A stretch of DNA of 64,000 nt from Lachnospiraceae bacterium (lineage in GTDB: Bacteria; Bacillota; Clostridia; Lachnospirales; Lachnospiraceae), in contig JAJQHZ010000124.1 in NCBI GenBank assembly GCA_021199475.1, positions 62,001 through 126,000 on the forward strand, in the 5' to 3' direction. Under the pieces are notes generated by a model, which was not told where the DNA came from, searched no databases, and was given only the letters and a program-made list of their open reading frames with translations. Below, piece after piece: positions 9,520 through 19,022 of the stretch; within the stretch, counting starts at the first letter, position 1, and the number at the start of each line of letters is the position of its first letter. The position numbers and the translations under genes were made by a program.

Positions 9520-10794
9520 ATGGTACAGGCAATTGTAGGAGCAAACTGGGGAGACGAGGGAAAAGGAAAAATCACGGATATGCTTGCGGAGAAGGCCGAC
9601 ATTGTCGTGCGTTTTCAGGGAGGCGCAAATGCCGGGCATACAATTATCAACAATTATGGAAAATTTGCACTGCACACCCTTCCATCCGGTGTGTTCTACG
9701 ACCACACGACGAGCATCATCGGCAACGGAGTAGCGCTGAACATTCCTTTGCTGGATAAGGAAATCAAAAATCTGGTGGGACGCGGGGTGCCGCTCCCGCA
9801 TATTCTGGTATCAGACCGTGCGCAGATCGTGATGTCCTATCATATCCTGCTGGATGCGTATGAAGAGGAACGTCTCGGCGGAAAATCGTTCGGATCAACA
9901 AAATCAGGCATAGCGCCGTTTTATTCCGATAAATTTGCGAAGATTGGTTTCCAGGTAAGCGAGCTGTTTGACGAGGCCACCTTACAGGAAAAGGCGCAGC
10001 GCATCTGTGATCTGAAGAACCCGCTCCTTGAGCATCTGTATCACAAACCGCTGCTGACACCGGAGGGGCTCCTGGAGGAGCTGCACGGCTACCGCGACAC
10101 CATCGAGCCGTACGTGGCCAACACCGGTGCATTTCTTTCAAAGGCTCTGAAGGATGGCAAGACTGTCCTGCTCGAAGGCCAGCTCGGTACGCTGAAGGAT
10201 CCGGATCACGGGATTTATCCGATGGTGACCTCCTCCTCTACGCTGGCGGGCTACGGCGCGGTCGGCGCAGGTGTTCCGCCTTATGAGATCAAGCGCATCG
10301 TGGCAGTCAGCAAGGCGTACTCCAGTGCAGTCGGCGCGGGCGCGTTCGTCAGCGAAATTTTCGGAACAGCGGCCGATGAGCTGCGCAACCACGGCGGCGA
10401 CGGCGGCGAGTACGGCGCGACGACCGGCCGCCCGAGAAGAATGGGCTGGTTTGACTGTGTGGCTTCCCGCTATGGCTGTCTGATGCAGGGCGCAACGGAG
10501 GTAGCGTTCACGGTTCTCGATGCATTGGGGTATCTCGATGAGATTCCGGTCTGTGTCGGCTATGAGATTGATGGTCAGGTGACGACCGATTTCCCGACGA
10601 CCGTGCAGCTGGAGAAGGCGAAACCGGTTCTTGAAGTCCTTCCGGGCTGGAAGTGCGACATCCGCGGCATCCGCCGTTATGAGGAACTGCCGGAGAATTG
10701 CCGCAATTATGTCGAATTTGTTGAGAAGCATCTCGGGTTCCCGATTACCATGGTCTCAAACGGACCGGCGCGCGAGGATATCATTTATCGATAA
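9520..10794 (+). CDS. purA: Adenylosuccinate synthetase
   Basis: GANWGDEGKGKITD N-terminal motif. ATG 9520 preferred over GTG 9490 (GGGAAAGGCGGAG upstream). Confidence 0.95.
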   Translation: MVQAIVGANWGDEGKGKITDMLAEKADIVVRFQGGANAGHTIINNYGKFALHTLPSGVFYDHTTSIIGNGVALNIPLLDKEIKNLVGRGVPLPHILVSDRAQIVMSYHILLDAYEEERLGGKSFGSTKSGIAPFYSDKFAKIGFQVSELFDEATLQEKAQRICDLKNPLLEHLYHKPLLTPEGLLEELHGYRDTIEPYVANTGAFLSKALKDGKTVLLEGQLGTLKDPDHGIYPMVTSSSTLAGYGAVGAGVPPYEIKRIVAVSKAYSSAVGAGAFVSEIFGTAADELRNHGGDGGEYGATTGRPRRMGWFDCVASRYGCLMQGATEVAFTVLDALGYLDEIPVCVGYEIDGQVTTDFPTTVQLEKAKPVLEVLPGWKCDIRGIRRYEELPENCRNYVEFVEKHLGFPITMVSNGPAREDIIYR

Positions 10795-10800
10795 AAACGG

Positions 10801-10944
10801 ACCGATGCGGGATATGGCATGGAGAGCCGCGCCACTGAGAATTCGTGCATAGCACGAAGGCGCGGTATCGTCCTCGATTTCTGGTGGAAATCGGGACATT
10901 GCCTGTATCCCGCATCAAAAACCGATGCGGGATATGGCATGGAG
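10801..10944 (+). repeat. Structured intergenic element, family 2, copy D, with 24-nt direct repeats at both ends
   Basis: ACCGATGCGGGATATGGCATGGAG at 10801 and 10921; complementary arm TGCCTGTATCCCGCATC at 10900-10916; hairpins CCGCGCC..GGCGCGG with TTCGTGC-ATA-GCACGAA inside, and CGATTTC-TGGTG-GAAATCG. Confidence 0.85.
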
Positions 10945-10951
10945 GGTTTCT

Positions 10952-12007
10952 ATGAATATTTTGGTACTTGCCGGCGGCTACAGTCCGGAACGCAATGTTT
11001 CTCTGAGCTCCGGTGCGATGATCGCGGGAGCGCTGCGCCAAAACGGGCACAATGTGGCAATTATTGATTCCTACGTTGGTGTTCGTGATGAGGAAGCGGA
11101 CATTGCGCAGCTGTATAAAAAAGAGATTGATGAAAGCTGGAAAACGATTTCGACCGCTGTGCCGGATCTGAAAGCGTTAAAGGCGGCGAACCCGGTCTGC
11201 AAAAACCGGATGATCGGGCCGAATGTCCTGCGGCTCTGCCGGGAAGTGGACGTGGTTTTTCTTGCCCTGCACGGCGGCAGCGGTGAGGATGGAAGAATTC
11301 CGGCTGCGCTTGACCTGATGGGTGTGCACTATACCGGCTCGGATTATCTGGGAAGCGCTCTTGCCATGAACAAGCATCTGACCAAGGTGCTCGCAAAGGA
11401 GGCCGGGGTGCGGGTCCCGGACTGGGAGGTTCGCGAGATCAGAGACGAGGACGCGATCCGGACAGCGATGCGGGAAGTGACGCTTCCGGTTGTCGTGAAG
11501 GTCATCGATGGCGGCTCTTCCATCGGCGTATACATTGTCAAAACCGTTTCGGAGCTTCGATCCGCATTGGAGAGCAACCGCGGCAGGCGTCTGATCTTTG
11601 AACAGTATATTGAAGGGCGCGAAATTCAGATGGGCTTTCTGAACGGAAAGGCGCTTCCTTCCATCGAGATTATTGTAAACAAAGAATTTTATAACTACGA
11701 AAACAAATATCAGAAGGGGCTTGCTTACGAGCAGACGCCGGCAGATATTCTTCCCTCGGAAGAAAAAGAGATGGGGAAAATGCTTCTTGCCGTGGCGCAT
11801 GCCCTGAATCTGCGTGTCTATTCCCGCGCAGATTTTATCATCGATAAAAACGGAACCATCTGGTTCATCGAGATCAACACGCTGCCCGGTATGACTCCGA
11901 CGAGCCTCCTGCCGCAGGAAGCAGAGGCAGCTGGAGTCTCTTTTGGCGAGCTCTGCGAGCAGATTGTAAAGCAGGCGCTGAAGGAAAAGGTTGGAACGGA
12001 AGAGTAA
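10952..12007 (+). CDS. ddl: D-alanine--D-alanine ligase
   Basis: MNILVLAGGYSPERNVSLSSG, ALHGGSGEDGRIPAALDLMGVHYTGSD, EINTLPGMTPTSLLP; RBS GGAGGG just upstream. Confidence 0.95.
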   Translation: MNILVLAGGYSPERNVSLSSGAMIAGALRQNGHNVAIIDSYVGVRDEEADIAQLYKKEIDESWKTISTAVPDLKALKAANPVCKNRMIGPNVLRLCREVDVVFLALHGGSGEDGRIPAALDLMGVHYTGSDYLGSALAMNKHLTKVLAKEAGVRVPDWEVREIRDEDAIRTAMREVTLPVVVKVIDGGSSIGVYIVKTVSELRSALESNRGRRLIFEQYIEGREIQMGFLNGKALPSIEIIVNKEFYNYENKYQKGLAYEQTPADILPSEEKEMGKMLLAVAHALNLRVYSRADFIIDKNGTIWFIEINTLPGMTPTSLLPQEAEAAGVSFGELCEQIVKQALKEKVGTEE

Positions 12008-12103
12008 AATCTGGCCTGCGGTGTCATACCAGCGGCGGCATCACGCCATGGAATGCGCACAGAGCGGCCGCGCAGATAAGACCGGTGCGGGGAGGGCGGT
12101 GCC

Positions 12104-12613
12104 ATGTGGTATGTGATGCAGGTTCGCAGCGGGATGGAAGAGTCCATACGCCTGCAGTGTAGAAAGAAAATACCGGAGCAGGTGCTCAAGGACTGCTTTA
12201 TCCCGATGGGAGAGGTGCAGCGGAAGTACCATGGCGAGTGGCATAAGATGCTCAAGCCCCTTTTTCCCGGTTACCTGTTTATGATTACCGATCGGCTGGA
12301 GGAGCTTCGCATCCGGCTGCAAAAGGTTGATGGTTTAACCAAATTGCTGGGTACCGGTGATGACATTGTACCGCTCACGGAGGAAGAGGTCATGTTCATG
12401 GTCCGGTTTGGAGGAGAGGAGCAGATCGTCCGGATCTCAAAAGGAATTCTCGAAGGCTCGCAGGTTCGGGTGGTTTCCGGACCGCTGGTGGGGATGGAAG
12501 GATCGATACAGAAGATCAATTACCACAAGCGGATGGCTTATCTGAAAACGCATATGTTTGGAAGAGAGCAGGAAATCAAAATCGGTCTGGAGGTAGTAAT
12601 GCCAAAATCCTGA
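12104..12613 (+). CDS. NusG-family transcription antiterminator (LoaP-like)
   Basis: MWYVMQVRSGMEESI... LKPLFPGYLFM NGN-like domain plus KOW-like QVRVVSGPLVGMEGSI. Confidence 0.8.
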   Translation: MWYVMQVRSGMEESIRLQCRKKIPEQVLKDCFIPMGEVQRKYHGEWHKMLKPLFPGYLFMITDRLEELRIRLQKVDGLTKLLGTGDDIVPLTEEEVMFMVRFGGEEQIVRISKGILEGSQVRVVSGPLVGMEGSIQKINYHKRMAYLKTHMFGREQEIKIGLEVVMPKS

Positions 12614-12638
12614 GATATTATATTGAGGAGAGAATGCA

Positions 12639-13598
12639 GTGAAGCCAAACATTAAAATTGGAAATCGAAAGGTCGCGATTATTGGTGCGGGATTCGTGGG
12701 AGCATCCATTGCCTACGCGCTGACCATCCGGGACATCGCCAGAGAGGTTGTCCTGATTGATGTCAACCGGGAAAAAGCAGAAGGAGAAGCATGGGACATC
12801 CGGCATGGGCTGCCAATTATGGGCACTACGGATCTGTATGCGGGAGATTATTCGGACTGCGCAGACTGTGATCTGATCATTATTACAGCGGGCAGGAACC
12901 GGAGAAACGGCGAGACCCGTCTGGATCTGGCCTCTGATAATGTAAAAATCATGCATTCCGTGGTAGACTCCATCGGTCAATACTACAATCGGGGCGTGAT
13001 TCTGATTATTTCCAACCCGGTTGATATTCTGACTTATAAAGCGGATGAGTGGATGGGGCTGCCGAATGGGATGGTGTTTGGATCCGGGTGTATTCTGGAT
13101 ACATCGCGTCTGGTAAGAACGATTGCGGATTATGTTGGCCTGAATACCGGTGTGGTCAACGGGTATCTGGTCGGGGAACACGGAGACCATCAGGTTCCTG
13201 TATGGAGCCGGATGAGCATTGGAGGGATCCCGATTGCGGACTATTGCCGGGAGATGGAGATCCCGTGGGACGAGGAAGTAAAACAGAGCCTTGCGCAGAA
13301 AACACGGCAGATGGGTGCGGATATTATTCACGCCAAGGGAAAAACACATTATGGGATTGCGACCTGCGTGTGCTGCATTGCAGACGCGATTATTAATATG
13401 CGGCCGACAATTGCGCCGGTGACTTCGCGCCTGCAGGGCGAGCATGGCGTCCGCGATGTGGCGCTTTCGGTTCCGTCTGTGATCGGCCCCGCCGGGGTTG
13501 GGCAGCGGATTCGTGAGAAATGGGATCCGGAAGAGTACAACGGTTTTTTCGCCGCGGTTGATAAGGTCCGGGCGACGCTGAAGACGCTGGAAGCGTGA
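12639..13598 (+). CDS. ldh: L-lactate dehydrogenase (LDH/MDH family), GTG start
   Basis: VAIIGAGFVGASIAYAL, ISNPVDILTY, GEHGDHQVPVWS; RBS TTGAGGAGAG. Confidence 0.88.
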   Translation: MKPNIKIGNRKVAIIGAGFVGASIAYALTIRDIAREVVLIDVNREKAEGEAWDIRHGLPIMGTTDLYAGDYSDCADCDLIIITAGRNRRNGETRLDLASDNVKIMHSVVDSIGQYYNRGVILIISNPVDILTYKADEWMGLPNGMVFGSGCILDTSRLVRTIADYVGLNTGVVNGYLVGEHGDHQVPVWSRMSIGGIPIADYCREMEIPWDEEVKQSLAQKTRQMGADIIHAKGKTHYGIATCVCCIADAIINMRPTIAPVTSRLQGEHGVRDVALSVPSVIGPAGVGQRIREKWDPEEYNGFFAAVDKVRATLKTLEA

Positions 13599-13755
13599 GG
13601 AGGCGGGCTGTGCCGAGGCTTTTAAGGTCTGCGATTCGCGCGTTCGGCGGTGCAGGCCAGGCGGGGGATTTTGCGACCGTTCCTTATCGGAATGGCTTGG
13701 AAAAGTGACGAATTTTCCGGCGCTTTTCGGGCGAAAATTCTACTTTTATGAAATC

Positions 13756-13784
13756 TTGACTTTGTCGGCCGATTTTTTTATAAT
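13756..13784 (+). promoter_or_regulatory. Promoter TTGACT-17-TATAAT upstream of MATE gene
   Basis: Direct motif match. Confidence 0.75.
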
Positions 13785-13807
13785 AATGACAATCCGAGTA
13801 GCAAAAA

Positions 13808-13848
13808 GGGCGTAAGACCGGGATTCCGATTTTACGCCTTTTTTTTGT
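13808..13848 (+). terminator. Intrinsic terminator GGCGTAA..TTACGCC + T8, about 20-25 nt downstream of the promoter -10
   Basis: Inverted repeat followed by T tract. Confidence 0.85.
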
Positions 13849-13947
13849 CCGAACACTTGCATTTGAAACGTTTTGATCGGACAAAAACACATGCGTACAG
13901 ATACGCATGGAGGGAAAGAAACACAGAATAGAAAGGAAGAGTTATTT

Positions 13948-15375
13948 ATGGCAAAGGAAAACACGGGCGAGCTGGATTTGACGACCGCCCCGATTGGCAA
14001 AACAATGATGAATTACGCGATTCCGTGTATTATCTCGCTGCTGGTAGCGGCTCTTTATAATATCGTGGATCAGATTTACATCGGCTGGGGCGTTGGAGCC
14101 GAGGGAAACGGTGCAACCTCCATCGTCTTCCCGCTGACGGTACTGGCGCTGGGGATTGCGACGATGATCGGCGATGGCGCCTGCTCCTTTGTGAGCATCA
14201 GTCTTGGAGGAAAGGATCGGGACCGGGCGCACCGCACAGTCGGGAATGCGGTTGTCCTGACCATCATTATCAGCATTCTTTTGATGCTGGTTTATCTGAT
14301 TTTTAAAGAACCGATTCTTCGCATGTTTGGCGCAACGGACGATGTCTCTGAGCTGACCAGAACGTATGCGAAGCGATATTTCACCTGGATTTCGGTCGGC
14401 ATCCCGTTTTATATGTTCGGACAGGCGATGAATCCGATCATCCGTTCGGACGGAAGCCCGAGGGTGGCGATGGCGGCGACGCTTGCAGGCGCGGTAGCCA
14501 ATATCATCCTCGACCCGATGGCGATCTTTATCCTGAAATGGGATGTGATGGGCGCGGCGGTTGCGACCGTAGCCGGACAGATCATCACGGCGGTGATTTC
14601 ACTTGTTTATCTGTGCAAAATGAAGGAGATCAAGCTGAAAAAGGACAGCTTCCCGCTGCGCATGTCACTGATCACGAAATTCATTCCGCTTGGCTTTACC
14701 AGCTTTCTGAGCCAGTTTTCGCTGGTGCTTTCCATGGCGGTTATGAATAACATGATATCCAAATACGGTGCGCTTTCCATTTACGGCGAGGGAGGCACCT
14801 CTGATACGCCGATGGCGGTCGTTGGTATCGTTATGAAGTTTTTCCAGATCATGATTTCGGTTGTAGTCGGCATGTCCGCCGGATGCATTCCGGTCAGCGG
14901 ATTCAATTACGGTGCGCGCCGTTATGACCGTGTCCGCGAGCTGATGAAACGGCTGCTGACCTATGAGTTTATTGTCGGTGTTGTGGCGCTGCTGATTTTT
15001 GAACTGTTCCCGGTACAGCTGATCAGCCTGTTTGGAAATAATTATTCGGATACCTATTACAATTTCGCGAAGGTCGCGTTCCGCATATATCTCTGCGCAG
15101 TGCCGCTGGACTGCATCTGCAAGGCCTCCTTTATTTTCCTGCAGTCGGTCGGCAAAGCCGTGCAGTCAACGCTGCTTTCCCTCGTCCGCGAGGTTGTACT
15201 GGCGGTTCCGCTTGCCGCATTCCTGCCCTGGCTGGTTTCTCAGTTTGCGGGGGTAGAAAATGGAATCTACGGGATCCTTCTTTCCATGCCGGTTGCGGTG
15301 GTGATTACCTTTATCGTTGCAGTGGTGATCGACGTCAGAATGTACCGCCAGCTGAAAAGCATGGAGGAGCAGTAA
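13948..15375 (+). CDS. MATE-family multidrug/Na+ efflux transporter
   Basis: Multi-TM protein with MATE-like MMNYAIPCIISLLVAALYNIVDQIYIGWGVG; ATG 13948 chosen for RBS GAAAGGAAGAG. Confidence 0.9.
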   Translation: MAKENTGELDLTTAPIGKTMMNYAIPCIISLLVAALYNIVDQIYIGWGVGAEGNGATSIVFPLTVLALGIATMIGDGACSFVSISLGGKDRDRAHRTVGNAVVLTIIISILLMLVYLIFKEPILRMFGATDDVSELTRTYAKRYFTWISVGIPFYMFGQAMNPIIRSDGSPRVAMAATLAGAVANIILDPMAIFILKWDVMGAAVATVAGQIITAVISLVYLCKMKEIKLKKDSFPLRMSLITKFIPLGFTSFLSQFSLVLSMAVMNNMISKYGALSIYGEGGTSDTPMAVVGIVMKFFQIMISVVVGMSAGCIPVSGFNYGARRYDRVRELMKRLLTYEFIVGVVALLIFELFPVQLISLFGNNYSDTYYNFAKVAFRIYLCAVPLDCICKASFIFLQSVGKAVQSTLLSLVREVVLAVPLAAFLPWLVSQFAGVENGIYGILLSMPVAVVITFIVAVVIDVRMYRQLKSMEEQ

Positions 15376-15451
15376 AAGCAGTAAAAGCGGTAAAAGCGGT
15401 CAAGATCGTTGGAAATGGAAAAGTTCTGTCTGAAATCCGATAATCTGGAAG

Positions 15452-15482
15452 CACCCGGTTGTTCGCAGCCGGGTGATTTCTT
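15452..15482 (+). terminator. Hairpin CACCCGG..CCGGGTG with weak T-rich tail
   Basis: Inverted repeat downstream of MATE gene. Confidence 0.55.
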
Positions 15483-15630
15483 CGGAGTTTTGCATAAAAA
15501 TCGCGCGGAAAAACCTCGTAAAAACGCCGAAATCAGCCATTTTTCCGAAAAAACTCTTACGTAAACCGATTTTTTCTGATAGAATAAGAACAGGTATAGT
15601 GTGAAAGCAGGTTATAAAGGAGTGGTCGGA

Positions 15631-16134
15631 ATGTATTCGGTAGGAGATTATGTGGTTAAAGCGAACAATGGCGTGTGCCGGGTGGAGGACATCGTGCACC
15701 TGGATGTCTCAAATGTGAGCAAGGATAAATTATATTATCTGCTGATTCCCCAGGCAGACCGCGGTGCGAAGCTTTACGTTCCGGTGGATACGAACAGTAC
15801 GTCGATCCGCAGTGTCCTGAGCGAAGAGAGTGCATGGGACATCATTGAAGAGATACCGGATATTGAGGAGACCTGGATCGCGAACGATAAGCTTCGGGAG
15901 CAGGAGTACAAGGAAGCGCTGAAAAGCTGCGATCCGCGGCTGTTGGTTGGTATTATCAAGAATATTTATCTGAGAAAGAAAAAACGTCAGGCAGAGGGCA
16001 AAAAGAGCACGTCCATCGATGACCGGTATTTTAATCTGGCCGAGCAGGCGCTGTATTCGGAGCTGGCCTTTGCGATTGGCAGAGAGCCGGAGGAGATCAA
16101 CGAGATTATTCAGGATAAGATCAATAAAAAGTAG
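15631..16134 (+). CDS. CarD-family transcriptional regulator
   Basis: MYSVGDYVVKANNGVCRVEDIVHLDV... CarD/TRCF RNAP-interaction-like N-terminus; RBS AAAGGAGTGG. Confidence 0.85.
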   Translation: MYSVGDYVVKANNGVCRVEDIVHLDVSNVSKDKLYYLLIPQADRGAKLYVPVDTNSTSIRSVLSEESAWDIIEEIPDIEETWIANDKLREQEYKEALKSCDPRLLVGIIKNIYLRKKKRQAEGKKSTSIDDRYFNLAEQALYSELAFAIGREPEEINEIIQDKINKK

Positions 16135-16146
16135 GAAAAGAAAGAG

Positions 16147-16178
16147 AAAGAGGGTCTTTTGAATAAGCCCTCTCTTTT
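16147..16178. terminator. Bidirectional terminator AAAGAGGG..CCCTCTCTTTTT
   Basis: Inverted repeat with A/T flanks between convergent genes. Confidence 0.8.
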
Positions 16179-16192
16179 TGTATTCTCGTACT

Positions 16193-16921
16193 CTACACGC
16201 TCAGTTTGCGCTCCATGATCCAGCCTGCAATCAGATACATGAGTGTCGTAAAAACAAGCGCCGCCAGTGAGTCCAGAAGTCCGGATAATTCCGGCAGATG
16301 ATTGATGACGGTCATACAGCCCCAGGTCATCAGAAGGAAGATGACGAAGCTCACAAAGCCGCTGAACCGTTTCCCGGCGAACAGGGTGGCGGACAGGACA
16401 ATGGCAAGCATGCCAGTGACAATGGTCATCAGCCATGAGGACAGCAGCTCCAGCACCACAACAATGACATCGATGGTTGTGATATTGATTTCGATCTGGA
16501 TCGAAGAAAACAGCAGCTTCATCATGGTGAGCAGATCCTTTAATTCTCCATAGTGGGTGAGCACGATCGTATAATCCAGGATGCCGAGCACGAGAAAGAA
16601 GCATCCCCCGAGCAGAATAGACAGACCGTTCTCAATCACCTTTGCGCCGAGGATCTGGAAGCAATTGTTCGGTGTGAGAAAAAGCATGTAGCTCTGTTTG
16701 GTGTTCAGGTCCTTCTGGAAGACCAGCAGGCTTTCCAGACCAATATAAAGAATCCCAAATGAGGCGCACAGCACCAGCCCGACGATGCCAAACCCGATCC
16801 CATTGTCCCGGTCCAGAACGATGCCGGCCAATAACAGCAGCTCCGCGATGACCGTGATGACCAGCAGAATGGTTTTTGAAAACATGGTCTTGCGGAATTC
16901 ATATTTCATTAATTTCAGCAT
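16193..16921 (-). CDS. ABC-2 type transporter permease
   Basis: Six predicted TM segments; adjacent to ATPase and GntR regulator. Confidence 0.8.
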   Translation of the reverse strand: MLKLMKYEFRKTMFSKTILLVITVIAELLLLAGIVLDRDNGIGFGIVGLVLCASFGILYIGLESLLVFQKDLNTKQSYMLFLTPNNCFQILGAKVIENGLSILLGGCFFLVLGILDYTIVLTHYGELKDLLTMMKLLFSSIQIEINITTIDVIVVVLELLSSWLMTIVTGMLAIVLSATLFAGKRFSGFVSFVIFLLMTWGCMTVINHLPELSGLLDSLAALVFTTLMYLIAGWIMERKLSV

Positions 16922-16998
16922 AGAAATTTTATCCTCCCTCTCTATTACATTTTTTATTCTCGCGAAGCAACGAGCCAGGTAGTCGGAGTCATAAGGAT

Positions 16999-17715
16999 CT
17001 ACACTTCGCTCTCCGCTTCCGCTCCGGTATGCCCGTAGATTTCCCGGTACAGGTCAACCACCGACTTTCCCATCTGCGTGCGGAAGTCTTCGACCTCGCC
17101 CATCAATACAAGGCGGCCTTCCTTTATAAAAATGGCGGTATCCACGATGCGTACCAGTTCATCAACCAGATGGCTGGAAATCACCAGAGCGGCATCTGGT
17201 GTGCATTCCTCGATCACGGACTGGAGGATGACATCCCGCGCCAGAAGATCAATGCCGTTGAGCGGTTCGTCCAGCAGATAGACCTTTGCCTTCCGCGCCA
17301 TCGTGACAGCGATTTTCAGCTTTGCCATCATACCGGAGGAGAGTGTCTTTGTCTTCATATCCGGCGTCAGCTCCATCCGCTCCAGCAGGTACAGGTATCG
17401 TTCCATCGAAAAATCTGCAAAAAAGTCCCGGTAGTATTTTCCAACATCGGATGCGGTCATCCAGCTGTAAAAATAGGGCTCTGTCGACATGTAGGCGATG
17501 GCGCGGCGGCTTTCCTTATCAACAGGATTTCCCTGATAGGTAAACTCCCCGGAGCTCGGCTTCACAAGCCCGACAGCCATCTTCATGAGCGTCGTCTTGC
17601 CGCTGCCGTTCGGCCCGAGCATCGCATAAATGTGTCCGGGTTCCAGCTTCATAGTAACATGGTCTACTGCAAGCTTTTTGCCGTAGGATTTGGTGATCTC
17701 ATTGCATTCCAACAT
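16999..17715 (-). CDS. ABC transporter ATP-binding protein
   Basis: GPNGSGKTTLMK Walker A, LLDEPLNGID Walker B, LSSGMMAKLK signature. Confidence 0.93.
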   Translation of the reverse strand: MLECNEITKSYGKKLAVDHVTMKLEPGHIYAMLGPNGSGKTTLMKMAVGLVKPSSGEFTYQGNPVDKESRRAIAYMSTEPYFYSWMTASDVGKYYRDFFADFSMERYLYLLERMELTPDMKTKTLSSGMMAKLKIAVTMARKAKVYLLDEPLNGIDLLARDVILQSVIEECTPDAALVISSHLVDELVRIVDTAIFIKEGRLVLMGEVEDFRTQMGKSVVDLYREIYGHTGAEAESEV

Positions 17716-17742
17716 TTTTCTGCGTTTCCTTTCATAAAATAA

Positions 17743-18108
17743 TTACTGTCGGGCATCTGTATCGTACCGGCGAAGCAGCTCTTCCGCCTCTTCGGATGTC
17801 AGGCCGAGCTGCCGCATACCTGCCAGAAATCCCTGCACCAGGTCTTTCGCCATATCCTCGCGCAGCTGAGCCACTCGTTCCCCGTCTTCTGTCACAAACG
17901 TGCCAGTACCGCGCCTGGTGAAACAGACATGTTCCATCTCAAGCTCACGATATACCCTGCTTACCGTGTTCGGATTGATGGAATACTGAACAGCCAGATC
18001 GCGGACGGACGGGAGCTTATCACCGGGCGACATACGTCCGGTGACAATATCCCGCTTGATTGCATCCATGACCTGTAGATAAATCGGTATCGCTGTGTTA
18101 TATTCCAT
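17743..18108 (-). CDS. GntR-family (YtrA-like) transcriptional regulator
   Basis: IPIYLQVMDAIKRDIVTGRMSPGDKLPSVRDLAVQYSINPNTVSRVYRELE; start chosen at MEYNTAIPIYLQ. Confidence 0.9.
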   Translation of the reverse strand: MEYNTAIPIYLQVMDAIKRDIVTGRMSPGDKLPSVRDLAVQYSINPNTVSRVYRELEMEHVCFTRRGTGTFVTEDGERVAQLREDMAKDLVQGFLAGMRQLGLTSEEAEELLRRYDTDARQ

Positions 18109-18143
18109 CCCTGCGGCATTCCTTTCTGTGTTCAAATGCATCT

Positions 18144-18185
18144 GTGTACTAGAATGATAATACACTAGTTCACAAATACTGTCAA
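18144..18185 (-). promoter_or_regulatory. GntR-ABC promoter (minus strand TTGACA-17-TATTAT) overlapped by operator-like inverted repeat GTGTACTAG-N12-CTAGTTCAC
   Basis: -35 at 18180-18185, -10 at 18157-18162, palindrome 18144-18173. Confidence 0.75.
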
Positions 18186-18425
18186 GACAGTTTTCGTTTT
18201 GTTCAAAATCACGCAATTGTCTATGGAAAAAAGAGCCTTCAGATGCTATACTGTATCTGAAATGTGAAAGGGGTCTTCGCCTGGCAGTGCACGGAATTGA
18301 TAGTGGACGACAAAACAGGTTGCAGCTTTCTTATATTTCATGCATAAGCGATTATCGAAAAAGGGAGCAGCCATGGTTGTTTCCTGCATTTAGCAATTTT
18401 TTATGACTGGGAAAGGAGCGGTATC

Positions 18426-19022
18426 ATGGAGCTTTTCAAGAAAATTCGAGTCAATCTGACGGTCAATGCGATTCTGACCATCTTTGTCGGGATTCTTTTT
18501 ATCCTGAATCCGACGGGAACAGGCGGGACGATTGCCCTGATCGCCGGAATCGCGATTCTGGTATCGGGTATCGGAGACATCATTCGCTATATCAGCGATC
18601 GGGAGTATGGGCTGTTTATGAGCGGCAGCCTGTTTGGCGGTGTGATTAAATGCGTACTGGGTCTCTTTGCGGTGACGCATACGGGAACGATCATTACACT
18701 GTTGTCCTATATTCTGAGTGTGTTTGTCATTATCGGCGGCGTGAACTGCCTGGAGAATTCTACACAGCTAAAAAGAGCGAACGTATCCGGGTGGGCGGTC
18801 AATATGGCGCTCTCCGTGATCATTCTGGCGGCCGGCATTTTTATGCTATTCTTCCCGTTTGACGCGGCTTCGACCGCTATTACGATTGTCGGGATTATTC
18901 TGGTCGCGGATGGCCTGAACGAGCTGTTCACCTCATATCGGATGAGGAAGATCGGCAAGGATTTCAAAAAAGCAGTCAAAGATATCCAGGATGAGATTGA
19001 CGGCAATATTATTGATATGTAG
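18426..19022 (+). CDS. DUF308/HdeD-like membrane protein
   Basis: Repeated TM pairs GILFILNPTGTGGTIALIAGIAILVSGIGDI. Confidence 0.7.
   Translation: MELFKKIRVNLTVNAILTIFVGILFILNPTGTGGTIALIAGIAILVSGIGDIIRYISDREYGLFMSGSLFGGVIKCVLGLFAVTHTGTIITLLSYILSVFVIIGGVNCLENSTQLKRANVSGWAVNMALSVIILAAGIFMLFFPFDAASTAITIVGIILVADGLNELFTSYRMRKIGKDFKKAVKDIQDEIDGNIIDM

Noticed and set aside
13862-13878. TTTGAAACGTTTTGATC as a CcpA cre site
   Set aside because: Register does not fit the cre consensus; also lies within an inverted-repeat loop.
17029-17742. 237-aa plus-strand ORF antisense to the ABC ATPase
   Set aside because: Shadow ORF of a clear ATPase gene.
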